Origin: a virus
Virus record (IMG/VR): IMGVR_UViG_3300043449_000699
Span: 1 to 39,811 of that record
Strand: one strand, 5' to 3'
Length of the DNA stretch: 39,811 nt
Numbering within the stretch: the first letter of the stretch is position 1; each line of letters starts with the position of its first letter. The position numbers were made by a program, and so were the translations under genes. This document shows positions 7,861 through 15,322 of the stretch, piece by piece. Below the pieces are notes generated by a model, which was not told the DNA's origin, searched no databases, and saw only the letters and a list, made by a program, of their open reading frames with translations.

Positions 7861-9390
7861 TTAGGCTCCAATCAAGTGGTGAGCACCACCGGTTCCGCTA
7901 TGGAGCCTTTCAACCAAACCCTTGACGTACTGCGCCAACTGCATGGTTGTTACCGTAGCGGTGTCAAACGAGGCAGTGTTGGTAGTGCCTGTAGGCAAGC
8001 CAAAGCCCGTCTGAAGCGACCGAATGTAGGAGTTGCTACCGCTGCCAATGTTGACCGCAAGAGGCGAACTAGCGACCGTTACTTGACTGGCGGTCACCTG
8101 AAGTTTGCTGGCTCCGCCAATGACAAAGTTCATGCCCGAAAGAGCGGACGAGTAAACAATATAATCGCCGTTAAATGAGGTGGTGCGCCAATCTGCCGCC
8201 AAGTTTCCGGAAGCCGTAGCCGCATTGTTTAGGTAAATGCGGTCGTTGCCCTTAAGAGAAATGGCGGCTTTGTTTGCGCCAAAGTCCAGCGAGGACATGG
8301 CAAAATCAAGGCCAGTAACCCATTTGCCAGTACCGGAAATCAAGGCATCGCAAGTGGCGCTGCCGTTGCTTTGCGCTCGGTAGCCCATCCACACTGCGCT
8401 TTTTGCGCCGGTTGCTACCGTGCGAGTAAAGTTGTTGACTAGTCCAACCGCAGCCGAGTCAAACCCGTTATCCGAAAGCGCGGTTTCGTAGGGGTTCAGG
8501 TATACACCATCTGCACCCGCTGTCATGTCGCCGTTAAACAGCGAGGCAGCAGGGTTGGCAAGGAAGCTGGTGCTGCCAGTCTTGGTTCCGGTAACAAACG
8601 CCGTGGCGTTGTACGCTACCGCATCACCCTGCCCGTAGTTGTCTACCTTTGTTCGGTAAGCAACCGCCGCAGTGCGCCCTGCATTGCTGGAGGTGCTTTG
8701 GTTGTAGCCGCTGCTGTTGTAGACGTAGGTAAAGTACGGGTACGCCTCAGGTGTGTAAACGTAGCCCGTTGTCGGCTGACCAAGGGTCGCCGCGCCAGTA
8801 ATGCGATGTTCAACAGGAAACTGGCACTTAGCCAAGTCGCCGTTAAATGCCGTGTTGATACTAGCGGTATTCCCTAACGCTGACGGCGCAGCCTTGATGG
8901 CAGCAAAAAACTTACCGCGCTTGTTTCCCGCAGAGTCTTTAATCTGCCCGTAGCCATTGTAAGGGCCGTCTAGGTCAGTTGCGGCAACAGTGGTGCAGTT
9001 GTACACGCCAGCGGGGACGGTAACCAAAGTGGCGGCAGCGTCAGCGGCAAGCACGGTAGTGCTGTTGTTGGCGATGCCATTGCCGTTGATGACGCCGTAG
9101 TCACCAAGACCGTTAACCCCAGCATCTTCAGGGTCAAACAACAGCACGTCATACGTCGTCTGGGACGCAAGGCCGGTCGCGACTACCTGTACGTTGTACC
9201 GCCCGTTGGCGGCGTAGAAGGCAAACTCGCCCTCGGCGTCGGACAGCAGTGCGCCTGGGGGAATGACCGTGACGCCGTTGTCGGAATAGATGGTGGCGAA
9301 AGTCGCCGTACCAAAGATGTAGACCGCGATGGAAGCACCAGCGACCGCATTACCCTTGAGGTCTTGAATGGAGTTCTGGTACTTCTGCAC
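7861..9390 (-). CDS. tail fibre / second receptor-binding protein
   Basis: A 509-residue protein with GTG start. Its first ~92 residues ('MQKYQNSIQDLKGNA', 'FATIYSDNGVTVIP', 'DVLLFDPEDAG') are clearly paralogous to the tailspike N-terminus, so both probably attach to the same virion site. The rest is different: a Gly/Ala/Asn/Thr-rich body ('AVAYRTKVDNYGQGDA', 'FNGDMTAGADGVYL'), with a C-terminal stretch near 'SYIRSLQTGFGLPTG' and a closing 'GGAHHLIGA'. No beta-helix entry motif is seen. Likely binds a second receptor; this is inferred from the shared anchor. Confidence 0.75.
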   Translation of the reverse strand: MQKYQNSIQDLKGNAVAGASIAVYIFGTATFATIYSDNGVTVIPPGALLSDAEGEFAFYAANGRYNVQVVATGLASQTTYDVLLFDPEDAGVNGLGDYGVINGNGIANNSTTVLAADAAATLVTVPAGVYNCTTVAATDLDGPYNGYGQIKDSAGNKRGKFFAAIKAAPSALGNTASINTAFNGDLAKCQFPVEHRITGAATLGQPTTGYVYTPEAYPYFTYVYNSSGYNQSTSSNAGRTAAVAYRTKVDNYGQGDAVAYNATAFVTGTKTGSTSFLANPAASLFNGDMTAGADGVYLNPYETALSDNGFDSAAVGLVNNFTRTVATGAKSAVWMGYRAQSNGSATCDALISGTGKWVTGLDFAMSSLDFGANKAAISLKGNDRIYLNNAATASGNLAADWRTTSFNGDYIVYSSALSGMNFVIGGASKLQVTASQVTVASSPLAVNIGSGSNSYIRSLQTGFGLPTGTTNTASFDTATVTTMQLAQYVKGLVERLHSGTGGAHHLIGA

Positions 9391-9392
9391 GG

Positions 9393-9578
9393 TTAGCCCT
9401 CGGCGGTCTTGGGGGGTCGTCCTCGACGGCGAGCAGCAAGCTCATTCACAACCGGAGCCGCCTCGGTAGGCGTGTCGGGATTGTACCGCGACCAGCCGTT
9501 GTTTTCATCCGCCTCGGCTTCAACTTCGCTGATAGCGACTTTTCTGCCGTGGTCGGGGTGCTTTAGGTAAATGACCAT
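9393..9578 (-). CDS. small virion-operon protein with AT-hook-like tail
   Basis: A 61-residue protein starting 'MVIYLKHPDHGRKVAISEVE', a small-protein motif seen near coat and fibre genes in many phages. Its C-terminus 'AARRRGRPPKTAEG' contains RGRPPK, the core of an AT-hook that binds the DNA minor groove. No good ribosome-binding site precedes the ATG, and a stable hairpin lies just upstream (9592-9607). It may contact packaged DNA, but the role is unknown. Confidence 0.6.
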   Translation of the reverse strand: MVIYLKHPDHGRKVAISEVEAEADENNGWSRYNPDTPTEAAPVVNELAARRRGRPPKTAEG

Positions 9579-9591
9579 ATGTGGTGGGTCG

Positions 9592-9607
9592 GGGGGCCGA
9601 AGCCCCC
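9592..9607 (-). promoter_or_regulatory. perfect 6-bp stem with UUCG loop downstream of the decoration-like gene
   Basis: In late mRNA this reads GGGGGC, UUCG, GCCCCC: an all-matching GC stem closed by a very stable C(UUCG)G tetraloop. It lies between the stop of the decoration-like gene (9621) and the next ATG (9578). No U-run follows, so it is not a normal terminator; it may protect the coat-region mRNA 3' end or dampen expression of the genes beyond. Confidence 0.55.
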
Positions 9608-9620
9608 TTCCCCAGTACCG

Positions 9621-10022
9621 TTAGGCAGTACGGTACAGAACCCAAGCGGCATCGCCCGTCTTGCGCGCACGGAAGCGGGCAGACGTGCTGATGGCCACCG
9701 TGGCGGAACCAACGATGGTCCAGCCCGTGCCAGCCGTCATCGTCACAGCGCCCGACGAGGACCCCGTGTTGATGACGGAGAAGTCAAACGCCACGTCAGC
9801 GCGAGCATTGACCACAGCCGCGTCCGTCAGGGCAGCGGTCGGGAGCGTGAGGGCAACCGCCGAGGCATTGGTGGACTGGATGAGGCCAACGGTCAGGTCG
9901 GCAGTGGTGAGGGTAACGGCAGTGCTGGTGTAAGCAACAGCAGCCGCCTGCGGGGTCAAATCGACCTCGTTGACGTTGCCATCACCGAACTGATAACCAC
10001 CACCCGAGGAAGCGATAGGCAT
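9621..10022 (-). CDS. probable head decoration / minor capsid protein
   Basis: A 133-residue protein of small residues and strands ('AVAYTSTAVTLTTADLTVG', 'AVALTLPTAALTDAA', 'GTGWTIVGSATVAIS', 'WVLYRTA' at the end). Placed directly after the coat gene with its own strong ribosome-binding site (TTAGGAG, seven bases). Small beta-rich proteins in this slot are often head decoration proteins or coat-associated domains. The assignment is by position and composition, not by a motif. Confidence 0.5.
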   Translation of the reverse strand: MPIASSGGGYQFGDGNVNEVDLTPQAAAVAYTSTAVTLTTADLTVGLIQSTNASAVALTLPTAALTDAAVVNARADVAFDFSVINTGSSSGAVTMTAGTGWTIVGSATVAISTSARFRARKTGDAAWVLYRTA

Positions 10023-10063
10023 GATAAAACTCCTAAACTTGCTAATTTCCGTATAAATTAGTA

Positions 10064-10105
10064 ACCCCGGCTGTTACACCGGGGTCACGGCAGGGCTTTT
10101 AGCCC
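10064..10105 (-). promoter_or_regulatory. tandem hairpins at the end of the coat gene
   Basis: Two inverted repeats follow one another in late mRNA. GGGCU and AGCCC (10093-10105) enclose the coat stop codon; ACCCCGG and CCGGGGU (10064-10085) form a 7-bp stem with an 8-base loop. The following sequence is U/A rich but lacks a clean U-run. They may act as a partial terminator or stabiliser that raises coat yield relative to the tail genes, as attenuators after coat genes do in other podoviruses. Function is inferred. Confidence 0.5.
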
Positions 10106-11313
10106 CACATCCGGACAGCGCCCTGCGGACGGATGACCGAGTAGCCGTACAGCACGTCGATACGGCAGGGCATACGGTCGTTGTTGATGTCGTACTGACG
10201 CACGACACGCAGCGAGATGCCGTTATGCACCTGACGCGACGCCATGTCCACGCCCTGCGGGAGCAGGAGGTCGGCAGTGGCAAACGTGATGGCGTCCTTC
10301 TGGTAGACCAGGTTCTGGGCGTAGCCCGTGCTGGCGGTACCGAGGACGGTCACGGCGGCGTTGTCAGCCGGGAACGCGCTGATGGTCGCCAAGGCGTGAG
10401 CCGAGGTGTACATCGGCGGCGAAACCGACACGCTGGACCAAGCGCCCGAGGACGCGGTGGCGAGGGCCGTCACCGTGAACTGCTGCAGCGAGCCGGTGGA
10501 CTGACGGGTCTGCGGGTTGACCGAGAACACGCCAGCGATGGTGAACACGTCACCAACCGCAAACGTGGCCGAACCCGAGTCGCCGTCAATCGCCAGCGTG
10601 GTAGCGCCCTGCGTGCTGACCGCACCGTTGACCAGCAGCGTGGCCGAGGCCGAGCGCGTACCGGTGGTGTGGTTCAGGATGGACTGGCTCATGTTGATTT
10701 CCTCGTAACCGAGGACACCCTCACCCATCATGCCGCTCTTGAACTGCTTGCTGATGGTCGCCTGCGGGTTGAAAAGACCCTTCAAGCCTTCCACAAGGCC
10801 AGCGTTGGCGGCGGGGTTGACCGTCGCGTAGCGCAGGTTCTGCGGGGCAGCCTGTTCGTTGAGCTTCTGGTGAGCCGCCAGCAGGACCGCCGACGTACCA
10901 GGCGTCGTGCCGGGGGTGCCGACCGACTGGTAGATGCCCTTGTAGGCATTTGCCACGTCAGCGTCCACCGAGGAGGCCAACTGGCTGATACGCGGCTTGA
11001 GCACGCGGTCAGCAAAGTCGTCCAACTGCATGGTCAGCTCAGCCGACGTGAAGTTCACGCCGATGTGCTTCTGGCTGGAGACGGCGAGCGTGGTGTACTG
11101 CTCGTTGTCGTCCTGCACCTGCAGGGCGGCACCGTCGGTCACCAGAGCGCGGTCCGGCAGACGGATACGCAGGGTCGAACCAATCTTGGCACCTTCCACG
11201 GCGAACGAGTCGTCGTAGGCGCGGTTGACGTTGCGGGTAAGGACAAGGTTGTTCTCGAAGATTTCGAGTGCCTTGCGGGTAATCATATCAATCGTCAGTA
11301 ATGCGTTACTCAT
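10099..11313 (-). CDS. P22 gp5-like major coat protein
   Basis: A 404-residue protein. The N-terminus ('LLTIDMITRKALEIFENNL', then 'NRAYDDSFAVEGAKIGSTL' and 'IRLPDRALVTDGAALQ') and 'HIGVNFTSAELTMQLDDFADR' are typical of the P22 coat family, which builds the icosahedral shell in the HK97 fold with an added I-domain. Length fits (P22 gp5 is 430). The middle ('GSATFAVGDVFTIAGVFSVN') would be the I-domain. It follows the scaffold gene, has a GGAG ribosome-binding site eight bases from the ATG, and is preceded by a leader hairpin. Confidence 0.9.
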   Translation of the reverse strand: MSNALLTIDMITRKALEIFENNLVLTRNVNRAYDDSFAVEGAKIGSTLRIRLPDRALVTDGAALQVQDDNEQYTTLAVSSQKHIGVNFTSAELTMQLDDFADRVLKPRISQLASSVDADVANAYKGIYQSVGTPGTTPGTSAVLLAAHQKLNEQAAPQNLRYATVNPAANAGLVEGLKGLFNPQATISKQFKSGMMGEGVLGYEEINMSQSILNHTTGTRSASATLLVNGAVSTQGATTLAIDGDSGSATFAVGDVFTIAGVFSVNPQTRQSTGSLQQFTVTALATASSGAWSSVSVSPPMYTSAHALATISAFPADNAAVTVLGTASTGYAQNLVYQKDAITFATADLLLPQGVDMASRQVHNGISLRVVRQYDINNDRMPCRIDVLYGYSVIRPQGAVRMWG

Positions 11314-11333
11314 TATACATCTCCGGTAATTTT

Positions 11334-11363
11334 GGCAGCATTACTAACCATTGATATGCTGCC
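11334..11363 (-). promoter_or_regulatory. inverted repeat in the coat gene leader
   Basis: GGCAGCAT and ATGCTGCC form an 8-bp perfect stem with a 14-base loop in the 64-base gap between scaffold and coat genes. In late mRNA it lies about twenty bases before the coat ATG. It is not followed by a U-run. Possible roles are mRNA processing or stability, or a protein-binding operator for coat translation. Confidence 0.45.
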
Positions 11364-11377
11364 TAGGTTGTAGCGGG

Positions 11378-12145
11378 TTATCGGCGCTGCGCTTCCCACT
11401 TAGCAATCTGCCGCCGCCGTTCAGCCTCAATCCATTCCGACGTGCTCATGGTCTTTACAGACCGAGGGTCAGTGGTGTCGTAGGCCGGGGACTTAGTCCC
11501 ACGGGCGGTAACAGGTGCAATCGGCGGTGGTGCAGTAGTGGACTTTTTGACCGGCGGGTTGGACAGCAACTTGGCTTCCAGCCTGCCAATCTCCTTCGCC
11601 TGCAGGAACGGCGGTAGGTCGGCAATCTTCGACGCTTCCGAGGGGTTGGAACCGAGGTAGTAGGCTACGTCCGGTCCGACTTCGGAGGCGCGAATGGTGT
11701 CTGCCATCACCTGCGTGATTCGGACGTGGTCACCGTATGCGACTTGCTTAAAGTCTGCATAGCGTTCGGTCGCCACTTCCTCACGTTCGTGATAGGCCGA
11801 CAGGGTCTCGGCGTACTGTCGCTGCATTTCCTGCTTCTGAACCAGTTCGTGCGCCTTCTTGTACGCCAACGCTTCCGCGTAGGCATCCGGCGACTCAAAC
11901 TGCTCCATCGGCGGGACTTCCAGCGGCTGCTGCGGGACGGTTTGCGCCGCCTGCATTGCCTGTTCCCTTGCCCACTTACGCTGCTCTCTTGCGAGACGCT
12001 TGCTGATGGCAGCGTCCAATTCCTCCTGAGTGAAGGTCTTGGGCGTAACTTCAGCCTCCGGCGTTTCAACTACTGCGGTCTCAGGGGATGCCGTGGCCAC
12101 CTGTTCCGGCGCGGGTTCAGCCGCTACAACTTCAACTTCAGACAT
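11378..12145 (-). CDS. scaffolding protein
   Basis: A 255-residue acidic-then-basic protein rich in Glu, Ala and Gln. The start chosen is 'MSEVEVVAAEP', with AGGAA five bases before the ATG; a longer frame to 12199 lacks this support. Long predicted helices ('EELDAAISKRLAREQRKW', 'AYKKAHELVQKQEMQRQY') and a basic C-terminus ('EAERRRQIAKWEAQRR') fit scaffolds, whose C-terminal helix-turn-helix binds coat subunits. Position between portal-side genes and coat is as in P22 (gp8). Sequence identity with P22 gp8 is not evident, so the call rests on layout and features. Confidence 0.78.
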   Translation of the reverse strand: MSEVEVVAAEPAPEQVATASPETAVVETPEAEVTPKTFTQEELDAAISKRLAREQRKWAREQAMQAAQTVPQQPLEVPPMEQFESPDAYAEALAYKKAHELVQKQEMQRQYAETLSAYHEREEVATERYADFKQVAYGDHVRITQVMADTIRASEVGPDVAYYLGSNPSEASKIADLPPFLQAKEIGRLEAKLLSNPPVKKSTTAPPPIAPVTARGTKSPAYDTTDPRSVKTMSTSEWIEAERRRQIAKWEAQRR

Positions 12146-12163
12146 GGTGATTCCTGAGAATCC

Positions 12164-12222
12164 CTGGTGTAACGCACCAGTACGGTTGGGAGCAATCATA
12201 CTCCCGAAATCAATAGATGCAA
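12164..12222 (-). promoter_or_regulatory. possible promoter and leader hairpin for scaffold-coat
   Basis: Read on the minus strand, TTGCAT (12222-12217) and TATGAT (12200-12195) are 16 bases apart; the -10 is a strong match to sigma70 and the -35 a weak one. About fifteen bases on, CTGGTG and CACCAG (12164-12180) form a 6-bp hairpin with a 5-base loop. The 78-base gap before the scaffold gene is unusual in an operon where genes mostly overlap. A separate promoter for the most abundant head proteins is plausible. Confidence 0.38.
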
Positions 12223-12223
12223 C

Positions 12224-12478
12224 CTATCCCCGTGCGTCACGCTCAAGGGGGTTGTCCCAATAGCCGTACCGCAGGGTGTACCAGGCGTACAGCGAGTAAA
12301 ACTTGACCACCCCAAGGCGCTCGGCTTGCAGCCAATGCCGCCCTTCGTGGCGAATCAGTTCACGGTTAAACCAATGCTCCTGCAGGACGTAAATGCCAAA
12401 AGGCGGCAGGCAGATAGCCCACCGTCCTGCCTTACGCAGCACCCAAGCCAATGCGCGGCCTGCTACGCGGACTTTCAC
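12224..12478 (-). CDS. small protein with HExxH zinc-peptidase-like motif
   Basis: An 84-residue protein with GTG start overlapping the previous stop (GTGA). Residues 44-48 are HEGRH in 'ELIRHEGRHWLQAERLG', the HExxH metal-binding helix of zincins, and the end 'YGYWDNPLERDARG' has a Glu that could be the third ligand. A hydrophobic stretch ('WAICLPPFGIYVL') precedes the motif. Similar tiny 'HExxHxxQxxxLG ... NPxE' proteins occur in phages and bacteria without known function. Catalysis is not established; such a small protein may be a degenerate or minimal peptidase. Confidence 0.5.
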   Translation of the reverse strand: MKVRVAGRALAWVLRKAGRWAICLPPFGIYVLQEHWFNRELIRHEGRHWLQAERLGVVKFYSLYAWYTLRYGYWDNPLERDARG

Positions 12479-12885
12479 AGCGCCTCCTGCACCATCACTA
12501 GCCCCAGCCTGCCGAACGCCACAAACGGCTCCTGCTCGGTCACATCAGCAGCGGCGTAGACGGCATCCACCTCGGCCTGCGTGACGGTCAGCCCGCCAGC
12601 GATGCACAGTTGATAGCAAGCCACCGGGTCGCCCGGCGTGCTGCCTGTCTGTACCCAGTCGCCGTTCTCGTCCTGCTCCCACATCTGCTCCGGCACAAGC
12701 GCCGCAAACTCCGGCGAGATGAGGCCGGTGCTGACGTAGTGCGTGGCAGGTGCGTTGCCCGTCGCGGACAAGCCCGTCAACCACATATTCTGCCCGCCCG
12801 TGGGCGAGAGAGTCGCGGCGATGTCGCGGGCTAGCGGCGTGGTGGCTGCGGTCGTGATGAGGGAACGAAAAGCCCAGTCAGCCAT
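12475..12885 (-). CDS. unknown virion-operon protein
   Basis: A 136-residue protein beginning 'MADWAFRSLITTAATTPLA'. The middle has short strands around 'GQNMWLTGLSATGNAPATHY', and the end is acidic then hydrophobic ('VAFGRLGLVMVQEAL'). A pattern of 'AACYQLCIAGG'-like alternation suggests a small globular structural protein. Its ATG overlaps the lectin-like gene's stop (TAATG). I do not recognise the family; it likely belongs with the preceding lectin-like protein in the virion. Confidence 0.5.
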   Translation of the reverse strand: MADWAFRSLITTAATTPLARDIAATLSPTGGQNMWLTGLSATGNAPATHYVSTGLISPEFAALVPEQMWEQDENGDWVQTGSTPGDPVACYQLCIAGGLTVTQAEVDAVYAAADVTEQEPFVAFGRLGLVMVQEAL

Positions 12886-14636
12886 TAGTAGGCTCCCGTC
12901 TTGGAGTTGACGTAGGCTTCGGTGGAAGCGAGTTCAGATGCGCTCAGGGTCTTGCCGCAGATGACCATCTGGTAAAGACGCCCATTAAAATAATTAGTCG
13001 TTCCGCCTCTGCGGCCAATGTACAGCGGGTAGGTGCCATAATTGCCGGTTCCTTGGTCTGTGGCGCTAGTTGCGGCTTGAGAGCCATTTACGCGAAGCGT
13101 CAATGCGTCAATGGATATATCTGCTTGCCCACTAAGCACGCTGGTTATTGGCGCGGCATACACTGATGTAGTTGTCGCGTCTGCCTGACTTGTGCCTTTG
13201 CTGCTGAAATTGTAGTTTGCAGCCGCACCGGCTGGTGCCGACAAAAAGAAAGCGCCATTGTTGGTGCCGATATTTGTGCTCAATTCAGCCACGATTCCGC
13301 GACCGCCCGCATCACTCAGTTTCGTAACACCCGCACACACCGACATCTTGTCCGTCGCGGAGAAGTCAATGCTGTTCGTGCCGAAACTATCGTCCGTGCC
13401 ATCCAGCGCAAGGTACGGCAAAAAGCCCGCCGTCGCGTAGTCCGTAGCAGCGGCGATGCGCTGGTAGGTTCCGGCGGAGGAGCCGGTGCGGGCATCAGCA
13501 CCCCAAATGTATATAAAGTCTGCATCGATACTTGAGGGAATGTACTGCGGAACTCCGCTGGTCTTATAGACCCCAACGTAGGTTCTGGCGGTTGTTGCTG
13601 GGTAGGCATAAGTGACTGAACAACGATACCAACCTCCACCAGCATCAACAATTGCCAACGTATGTCCTACAGCAGTTACATTCACCGTACCGTTACTGAG
13701 ATTAAACCCAGAAATTTTAACGACCGTCCCGTCATAAGTACCCATTGACAGAAAATTCGCACTGCCGACTTTTGCATAGACAGTTTGCGTAATTGTCGCA
13801 GCAGCTGAAAGCGTAAAATTCTGATATATGAGCGGATAATCAAGCGTCGTTTTGCTGTTCGCAACCTTATCGGCAGTTGTCGTCCCATCAGGAGCAACTT
13901 CCTGATTCGCAGTAACAGCAGCTGCATTTAAGTTCCACACGCCGTTGTTGAACTGCTCACTGTACGTCAGCAGGTTGTACCGCGCCCGCAGGATAGGGCG
14001 GGAGGCTGCGGTGGCTTGCGAGGCGTGGTTGCCTGCGAGTTGCTTAACAATCAAATTGTCAATTGAAAGCGAACCTAATCCGGTTTGGTCCTGTATGCCA
14101 ATGTAAGTGTCTCCCGCCGAAGCAAGAAACAAGAAAGTGTATGTACCGTTTGCCGATGTTTGTGGACCCTTTTGTCTTCCGGGGGAAGTCAAAAATTGCA
14201 CAACAGCGGACACCCTATTGGTTACGGTAAAAGTAACTTGATACCAAGTTCCAATCGTGTACGAAAAGTTTTGAGAAATAATCGGGTAACCGCCCGCAAT
14301 CAAATTTGCGGAGCCTCCGCTGATTGTCCAGCCTGCGCCTTTTGTCCAGTTTGTGTCGGTTGCAAAGTCGCCGTTTACAACAACATCACTCCCCAGCACC
14401 AACCCCTGCGACTTGTCCAGCATCAGCCCGACAGGCTGCTCCACCGCAGTGACGGGGGTCGTGCCTGCGCTGTCCTGAAAAAGTGTAGATGTATCCGACG
14501 GGTCGTACCACGCGCCAGCCACGCCGCTGGTGAACAGGGAGGCGGGGGAGAATGCCTCTGTCGCGCCGCAAGACAGCGACACGATAGATGCCAGACTGAC
14601 TGACACCCCGTTCTGTGTTGCGACGCCCCAGCTCAT
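12885..14636 (-). CDS. virion protein with carbohydrate-binding and concanavalin/LamG-like domains
   Basis: A 583-residue protein; the ATG at 14636 overlaps the stop of the gene before (ATGA), so I prefer it to a longer frame. Near residue 45 'AGAWYDPSDTSTLFQDSAG' is a common opening of phage lectin-like proteins. Two copies of a jelly-roll-like module follow ('NGDFATDTNWTKGAGWTIS', 'LLTYSEQFNNGVWNLNAAA'), then a C-terminal LamG-like part ('YPLYIGRRGGTTNYFNGRLY', 'SASELASTEAYVNSKTGAY'). It may bind host surface sugar. The stretch 13500-14340 is visibly more A+T rich than the flanks, suggesting domain exchange. Confidence 0.7.
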   Translation of the reverse strand: MSWGVATQNGVSVSLASIVSLSCGATEAFSPASLFTSGVAGAWYDPSDTSTLFQDSAGTTPVTAVEQPVGLMLDKSQGLVLGSDVVVNGDFATDTNWTKGAGWTISGGSANLIAGGYPIISQNFSYTIGTWYQVTFTVTNRVSAVVQFLTSPGRQKGPQTSANGTYTFLFLASAGDTYIGIQDQTGLGSLSIDNLIVKQLAGNHASQATAASRPILRARYNLLTYSEQFNNGVWNLNAAAVTANQEVAPDGTTTADKVANSKTTLDYPLIYQNFTLSAAATITQTVYAKVGSANFLSMGTYDGTVVKISGFNLSNGTVNVTAVGHTLAIVDAGGGWYRCSVTYAYPATTARTYVGVYKTSGVPQYIPSSIDADFIYIWGADARTGSSAGTYQRIAAATDYATAGFLPYLALDGTDDSFGTNSIDFSATDKMSVCAGVTKLSDAGGRGIVAELSTNIGTNNGAFFLSAPAGAAANYNFSSKGTSQADATTTSVYAAPITSVLSGQADISIDALTLRVNGSQAATSATDQGTGNYGTYPLYIGRRGGTTNYFNGRLYQMVICGKTLSASELASTEAYVNSKTGAY

Positions 14637-14950
14637 CGGATGTTGCAGGGCTTGGCGTAGACCGAACCGCCCGAGGCGACCTGAATGGCGCTGACACGCC
14701 ACGGCGCACCCGTACCGCCACCGCCGCCTGGTTGCGGGACGTAGAACAGCACAGGCGTGTTGGCGGGCAGGTAAGTGTCGCCGGTCGTTGCCGTTACGCC
14801 CTCACCCACGCGCACATAGGCAGCGGTCGTGCAGGTGACAAGCACACCCTGCGGGCCAGCAGGCCAAGTGCTGGTAGACCCAGCAGTGCCGGTGTAGGCA
14901 ACAGTTGCGCCAGCGAAGGCGGCGTCCATAAGGGGGCGAAGAAGTTCCAT
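14633..14950 (-). CDS. small virion-operon protein
   Basis: A 105-residue protein starting 'MELLRPLMDAAFAGATVAY', followed by beta strands ('GVLVTCTTAAYVRVGEGV'), a proline/glycine turn ('VPQPGGGGGTGAPW') and 'RVSAIQVASGGSVYA'. It looks like a single beta-sandwich. It sits just upstream of, and is coupled to, the lectin-like protein. Function unknown; a virion fastener or chaperone for its neighbour is a guess. Confidence 0.5.
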   Translation of the reverse strand: MELLRPLMDAAFAGATVAYTGTAGSTSTWPAGPQGVLVTCTTAAYVRVGEGVTATTGDTYLPANTPVLFYVPQPGGGGGTGAPWRVSAIQVASGGSVYAKPCNIR

Positions 14951-14959
14951 AACAGTTCC

Positions 14960-15322
14960 TTACGCGAGGAAGCGCAGTTTGTAGAGGGAGGCGTAGTAAT
15001 GCCCCACAATTTCGTCAATGATGTTCTGAATCGGCGTGTTGTCGCGTTCGCAGACCTTGTAGCGACCCGCCTGAATGTCTTCTACCTGACCCTGCAAGAA
15101 CTCCACGATGTTCGTGGTCTTGCGGGCAGCAGGCACGGAGATGGGGCCAATCAGCCCGTGGTAGCCCTGATAGGCTTCCGCAAACTTGTCGGCAAGGTCA
15201 ATCACGCCTTCGTAGAAGCCCTGTAGGGCAACGTGCTTGGCGTAAGACCGCGTGTTCAGGTGCGTGCTGTGCGCCACATCACGGGCGAGGAACAGCAGCC
15301 CGACTAGTTCGTTCGGTTTCAC
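14960..15322 (-). CDS. DUF5856-like helical protein
   Basis: A 120-residue, mostly helical protein with GTG start overlapping the portal stop (GTGA). 'AHSTHLNTRSYAKHVALQGFY' followed by 'VIDLADKFAEAYQGYHG' gives His and Glu/Asp residues spaced as in four-helix Dps/ferritin-like bundles. I relate it to the phage family DUF5856 from memory, where the function is not known. Position just after the portal is usual for this family. Metal binding is possible but not proven. Confidence 0.6.
   Translation of the reverse strand: MKPNELVGLLFLARDVAHSTHLNTRSYAKHVALQGFYEGVIDLADKFAEAYQGYHGLIGPISVPAARKTTNIVEFLQGQVEDIQAGRYKVCERDNTPIQNIIDEIVGHYYASLYKLRFLA

Noticed and set aside
10225-11301. Long plus-strand frame (358 codons) opposite the coat gene
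   Set aside because: It mirrors the coat gene almost exactly and is extremely rich in Arg, Gly and Val. The coat frame is recognised clearly, so this is an antisense shadow.
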